Both the position numbers and the translations under genes were made by a program. From Pyricularia pennisetigena (lineage: Eukaryota; Ascomycota; Sordariomycetes; Magnaporthales; Pyriculariaceae): a DNA stretch of 64,000 nt. Every line of letters starts with the position of its first letter. Position 1 is the stretch's first letter. Shown here in pieces: positions 60,494 through 64,000 of the stretch. The notes under the pieces are model-generated. The model searched no databases. It was not told the origin of the DNA and was given only the letters and a program-made list of their open reading frames with translations. The stretch is from contig NC_043743.1 of the NCBI RefSeq assembly GCF_004337985.1, positions 302,228 to 366,227 of the forward strand. The letters are read 5' to 3'.

Positions 60494-61343
60494 GTACGCC
60501 TACTTACTGTTACAGAAACGTTTCCTTCACCAATCAACGACCACTGCAATAAGAGTGTTCGTACACCGCCACGGAGACGTGACACTGCCAAACCGGCGGC
60601 AGGTGGTCAGCGCAGCTGTTTACCGCTTCTTGAATTGAAACGGTCTTCTCTTGCCTCGTCAAGGCGTCGTCTTCCACTTGAATGAGTGTGCGTGATGTGC
60701 TTCTTTCTCTCAGGTTCCACCGCAGATCAGAGAAAACCAAAAACGTTGAAAAATGTAGCTGGCGTGAAGCCCTGAAGTGATTAACTCAAACAAGAATGAT
60801 GGCGTTTAAGTCGCAAGTAAGTGCTCACAGGTCAAGGATGAGAATAAGAATCAACCAAAGAGACAGCGTCTATTTGTTGCTAGGGGTTTTCGACATGCTT
60901 TCGAAAGTTCAAGATGTTTTGCTTGCACCTCCAGAACCCACATCACAACCAACACCAGCTAGCAAGGCTAGCTAACTGCGGACCTGCGGTTAATCGGCCG
61001 ATCCACTCCAAACCTCATGTAATCCCGGCATCCTTGCCTGTCTTGGCTTTCCCAAATGACCCTAACCCTTATCGACCGCGCGTCGGGGAAGCAGACACAT
61101 GTGGGATGCGCAAAAGAAAGCCAAGACAAAGTACCGTACCGTAGACCGGATGAAGAACTCCACTTCTCCGCGAACCGAGGCTTGCAGCGGCAATTCGACG
61201 CGACTGAGTGCGTCCATATTAACGAAATATCTCGTCAACTTTCTAACCTAGACACTTTTGCGCAACAACAACAACATTCACAATCCTCATTTTTTTGCCC
61301 CATCCCGCAAAAGGCGTCAGTCAGATAGAAAGAGAAAAAAAAA

Positions 61344-62535
61344 ATGAGCGATCCTGATAAGAAAGAGGACGCTCCCGTTCCTGCCTGGCAGCAACAGCAA
61401 CCCAATGATGGCTCCACTCTAGACCATGCTCGCCTCTTCCTTCAAGACGAGGAGGTCCGCCAGGCCAGTCGCGAGAAGAAGATAACATTTTTGCGCAGCA
61501 AGGGAGTTTCCGATGCCGACATTGAAACACTGCTGGGGGATGATGAGAGCAGTAGTGGTACTAGCAGCACCAGCCATACCACGGCAGCTACACCGGCATG
61601 TTCCCCTCTCATTCGCTCGTTGACCTATCCTGTTATATTGGTTATGCTAACTGGAATCGCTTTGGAAATTGCAGCAACCAGCACAAGAAGAAGCTACAGC
61701 ACCGCAATCGCAACCACAACCGCAACCTCAATCACAAATACAGCAGCAGCAACAGCAGCAGCAGCCATTGCAACAACAATCACAACCAGCCCAGAAGTCC
61801 GACCAGCCGCCGATAGTAACCTACCCCGAGTTCCTCACCAAACCCCCGCGGCCACCCCCTCTCATAACCGCCACCACCTTCCTCAATACAGCCTCCGCCT
61901 TTGCCGGCCTAGCCACCCTCATCATCGGCACGTCCAAGTACGTGCTGTCCCCGATGGTCGAGTCCCTGACCGACGCCCGCATCGACCTGCACCGCACTGC
62001 CTCGGGCGGTCTGAGCCGCAGCATCGAGAAGCTTGAGAGCATCGTGTCCGAGGTCCCACCCCTACCGGTCGCCAGCGCGCAGGACAAGACGGGCCGGGCA
62101 GCAAAGAGGACGGAAGACCACGACGCGGCGAGCAGCGACGGCGGCGACCCGACGGAGCTCTTCCACCGCGACGTGGGCGTGCAGACCTCTCCGCCGCAGA
62201 CACCCTCCGCCACGGCGACGCAAAAGCCCTCGTCCATCGAGTCCCAAGCGACCCGGCTCGCCAAGCTGACGGCGTCTGTGCGCGAGATGTCGGCCTCGTA
62301 CGCCACCACGGCCGAGACGCACGAGTCGACCAGCGCCGTGCTCGGCAATCTGGCCGCCGACGTCGACAAGCTCAGGACGCCCGTGGCCACCAGGCCGGCG
62401 GGGACCGTCTATTACCGCGCCTTTTCCGAGCCCGACGACCAGGTCAAGGCCGTTAAGCAGAGCATCAGAGGCGTCAAGGGCGTCTTGCTCAGCGCCAGGA
62501 GCTTCCCGCCTCCGCAGGGGTCTACGGTGCGGTGA
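61344..62535 (+). CDS. Peroxisomal docking protein, Pex14/17 (Pex33) type
   Basis: Two exons, read here as 61344-61595 and 61675-62535, 370 residues. The N-terminal Pex14 domain at about 27-65 (ARLFLQDEEVRQASREKKIT, FLRSKGVSDADIETLL) binds Pex5. A Gln-rich linker follows, then a membrane segment (FLNTASAFAGLATLIIGTSK, about 152-175) and a C-terminal coiled-coil region. The membrane segment and following SKYVLSPMVESL resemble the Pex17-like half of fungal Pex14/17 (Neurospora Pex33) more than plain Pex14. The intron end (GCAG after a CTAAC branch) is clear, but the donor is not: GC at 61596 (CCG then GCATGT) keeps frame, whereas GT donors need the next AG at 61683-61684. Confidence 0.85.
61681..61800 (+). 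repeat. Gln-rich repeat in Pex14/17
   Basis: CAA/CAG-rich tract coding QPQPQPQSQ and a run of eight Gln, between the Pex14 domain and the membrane segment. Confidence 0.8.
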
Positions 62536-63173
62536 GGCATAGAGGCGGTTCGTGTCACGTGTTGGTTTTTGTTTGTGGTGTGTTCACCTGTCTTCTTACA
62601 CCCTCAGTGTATATTTTATGTGTGTAATACTTTGGTACTGGCTGAAATGAGGGGGATTCATAATCATTGGACATCCCTTCTGATCATGACGATCAATCAT
62701 AATGAATGGACGAAACACAAAATTCTTGTTGGCATGGAGAGCATCAGTCGGCCAACTTTTTCGACTCGAACAGTATTCCTTGTTCTAATGTGCCGTGATT
62801 GAAGACTGTACAGCTGAGATAACAAAAAATAAAGAACCCCAGCATTGTCCACAAATGTGCGCAGCCAACCGGCCTCGGATGTGTTCGTCGGGCTTTGTTT
62901 GATATGGCCCGAAAACCTTCCAGCAATCTACAGGTCAAAGACGGAATCTCAGCTCGTTCCAACGACTTGAACAAACCACGGAGACAGACAATGTGAACAA
63001 TTCTTCTTTCATGGCTCAGGTATCTACACGAGGTGCAACATTGCCTTTCTCGCTATCGTAGCATCACAAAAAAAAAAAAAAAAAAAAAAAAAAGCATCGT
63101 CGTTCTCAACACAAGCAATAATAACCTCAACAAAAAGTGCTTTCTCTCTCAACAACGCCAGGCTAACCACCAC
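62536..63173. other. Convergent 3' flanks of Pex14/17 and the edge gene
   Basis: A/T-rich spacer with an A26 run (63068-63093); no gene seen. Confidence 0.55.
63068..63093. repeat. Poly-A tract, 26 bases
   Basis: A26 run about 80 bases from the 3' end of the edge gene. Confidence 0.95.
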
Positions 63174-64000
63174 CTAGTCTTTCATTTCCAAGGCACTACC
63201 ACTGGCAGCGCCTGCTCTGTTGGAGCCTTTCATCTTTTGCCGTGACGAATACAACTTCTCGTATGTGCCCACCCAGACGTGCTCCCAGCCCCTGCCCTCA
63301 AGCCGCTGCTCTCCGTACCACTCCAACGTTGGGCGGTACTCATAAGTCATGTGCGTGGCGTTTTCGTCCCTGACCCGTGCCAGCCGCGCTGCCTCGAACA
63401 GCCGGTTTCTGCACTTGCTGGTCCCTTTGAAGGACGCGTCAGGTACCGGTGGGTGGAAAACGATTTTGTTTTCCAGCTCAATGGGACCATCAGGATTCCC
63501 ATCGAGACTAACATCATTGCCGGAAGAGGCGGAATGAGTAGAGGGCGGTTGGCCCTTAGAGACCAACTTGAACCCCATCCGCACCAACTGGTCAGAAGAT
63601 AATGGCAGTATATCAAGGTTATCAATTAGCTTCTCAACCAGCCTCAGGCATTGATCTACTGGCGACAGACCTGCAACAGTTTGCGGCATTCCTGTTACCC
63701 AGATATTGGCCAATTTCTGTGGCGGCATTTTGTGAGTGAAGACAGTTTTATTACCCTGTACCTTTTCGCAATGTTTCTTGTCGCCCTCGTGCTTGCGTAT
63801 GTGGTTTATGAGGGCCTGCTGCGCGCTTGGCAAGCAATCCTCTAGGATATACTTTTCGGGCGTATCAATGGTAGGGACAGGGTCCAGAATGATGATTTCT
63901 GTCGGCGTCCTTGATGACTGCTCCGTAACACCCGCCTCATTGATCCGGTATACCACAAGCCAAGGCCGGCGCGGCGCTCGCTGACCCCTTGCCGACGTTG
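63174..64000 (-). CDS. 3' part of an unrecognised gene, cut by the window edge
   Basis: Reverse frame open from the right edge to a stop at 63174, about 274 residues, no in-frame ATG near the edge, so the 5' part lies outside. At the edge it reads RAPRRPWLVVYRINEAGVTE. Later parts include TEIIILDPVPTIDTPEKYIL, an HxxxH/C-containing stretch (INHIRKHEGDKKHCEKV), and near the end WEHVWVGTYEKLYSSRQKMK. Codon use is less C/G-biased than in housekeeping genes here. I do not recognise a family. Confidence 0.7.
   Translation of the reverse strand, partial: TSARGQRAPRRPWLVVYRINEAGVTEQSSRTPTEIIILDPVPTIDTPEKYILEDCLPSAQQALINHIRKHEGDKKHCEKVQGNKTVFTHKMPPQKLANIWVTGMPQTVAGLSPVDQCLRLVEKLIDNLDILPLSSDQLVRMGFKLVSKGQPPSTHSASSGNDVSLDGNPDGPIELENKIVFHPPVPDASFKGTSKCRNRLFEAARLARVRDENATHMTYEYRPTLEWYGEQRLEGRGWEHVWVGTYEKLYSSRQKMKGSNRAGAASGSALEMKD

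Larger units (their letters stand above)
59375..61343. promoter_or_regulatory. Divergent upstream region of IES2 and PEX14/17
   Basis: 2 kb without a recognised gene. It holds a TTGC repeat (59846-59865) and a GA repeat running into an A35 tract. The 150 bases before 61344 look like a leader. Confidence 0.5.

Overview
The window is nuclear DNA of a filamentous ascomycete, most likely a Sordariomycete. Genes are spliced with short introns (about 60 to 220 bases) carrying GTRNGT-type donors and CTAAC/CTGAC-like branch sites. Coding regions are GC-rich with C/G-ending codons, and intergenic DNA is full of long A/T homopolymers. A lone 5S rRNA gene sits between protein genes, as in fungi with dispersed 5S genes. 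The protein set (Get2, homocitrate synthase, Pex14/17-type peroxin, DNA polymerase iota, Mug190-type C2 protein) is typical of Pezizomycotina. An affinity to Magnaporthales is only an impression from the 5S sequence.

Layout. 0.5-5.8 kb: a Tag1-like vacuolar membrane protein and the U3 snoRNP WD40 protein Utp7, both forward. 6.4-8.9 kb: divergent pair of peptidyl-tRNA hydrolase 2 and nicotinamide riboside kinase, then the 5S rRNA gene at 9.2 kb. 10.2-12.3 kb: secreted GH15 glucoamylase with a CBM20 starch-binding domain, reverse. 13.9-23.0 kb: tri-snRNP protein Snu66/SART1, a Mug190-like C2/SMP membrane-contact protein and Get2, all forward. 23.8-25.9 kb: seven-exon homocitrate synthase, reverse. 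28.2-29.9 kb: TMEM135-like membrane protein, reverse. 32.6-34.9 kb: bHLH transcription factor, forward. 37.4-39.4 kb: DNA polymerase iota, reverse. 41.8-43.3 kb: conserved fungal protein of unknown role. 44.9 kb: an unrecognised 59-residue single-pass membrane protein. 46.0-48.5 kb: Tsr1. 48.8-49.9 kb: UreG, divergent from a secreted DJ-1/PfpI protein (50.9-51.7 kb). 53.3-54.5 kb: GAPDH. 55.1-59.4 kb: an RS/proline/polyQ protein and the INO80 subunit Ies2, reverse. 61.3-62.5 kb: Pex14/17-type peroxin. 63.2 kb to the edge: 3' part of an unrecognised gene.

These are mainly housekeeping genes: ribosome biogenesis (UTP7, TSR1), splicing, chromatin, organelle biogenesis (GET2, PEX14/17) and metabolism (NRK1, LYS20, GAPDH, UREG). 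There is no transposon, CRISPR, biosynthetic cluster or evident new multi-gene system. The points worth a second look are small: a well-supported GC-AG intron and a possible second one, the 59-residue protein, an ORF put out of frame by a homopolymer, extreme A/T homopolymers next to start codons, and paired dileucine sorting signals in the Tag1-like protein. Exon boundaries were worked out by hand from frame, splice signals and family alignment from memory, and were not checked with RNA data.
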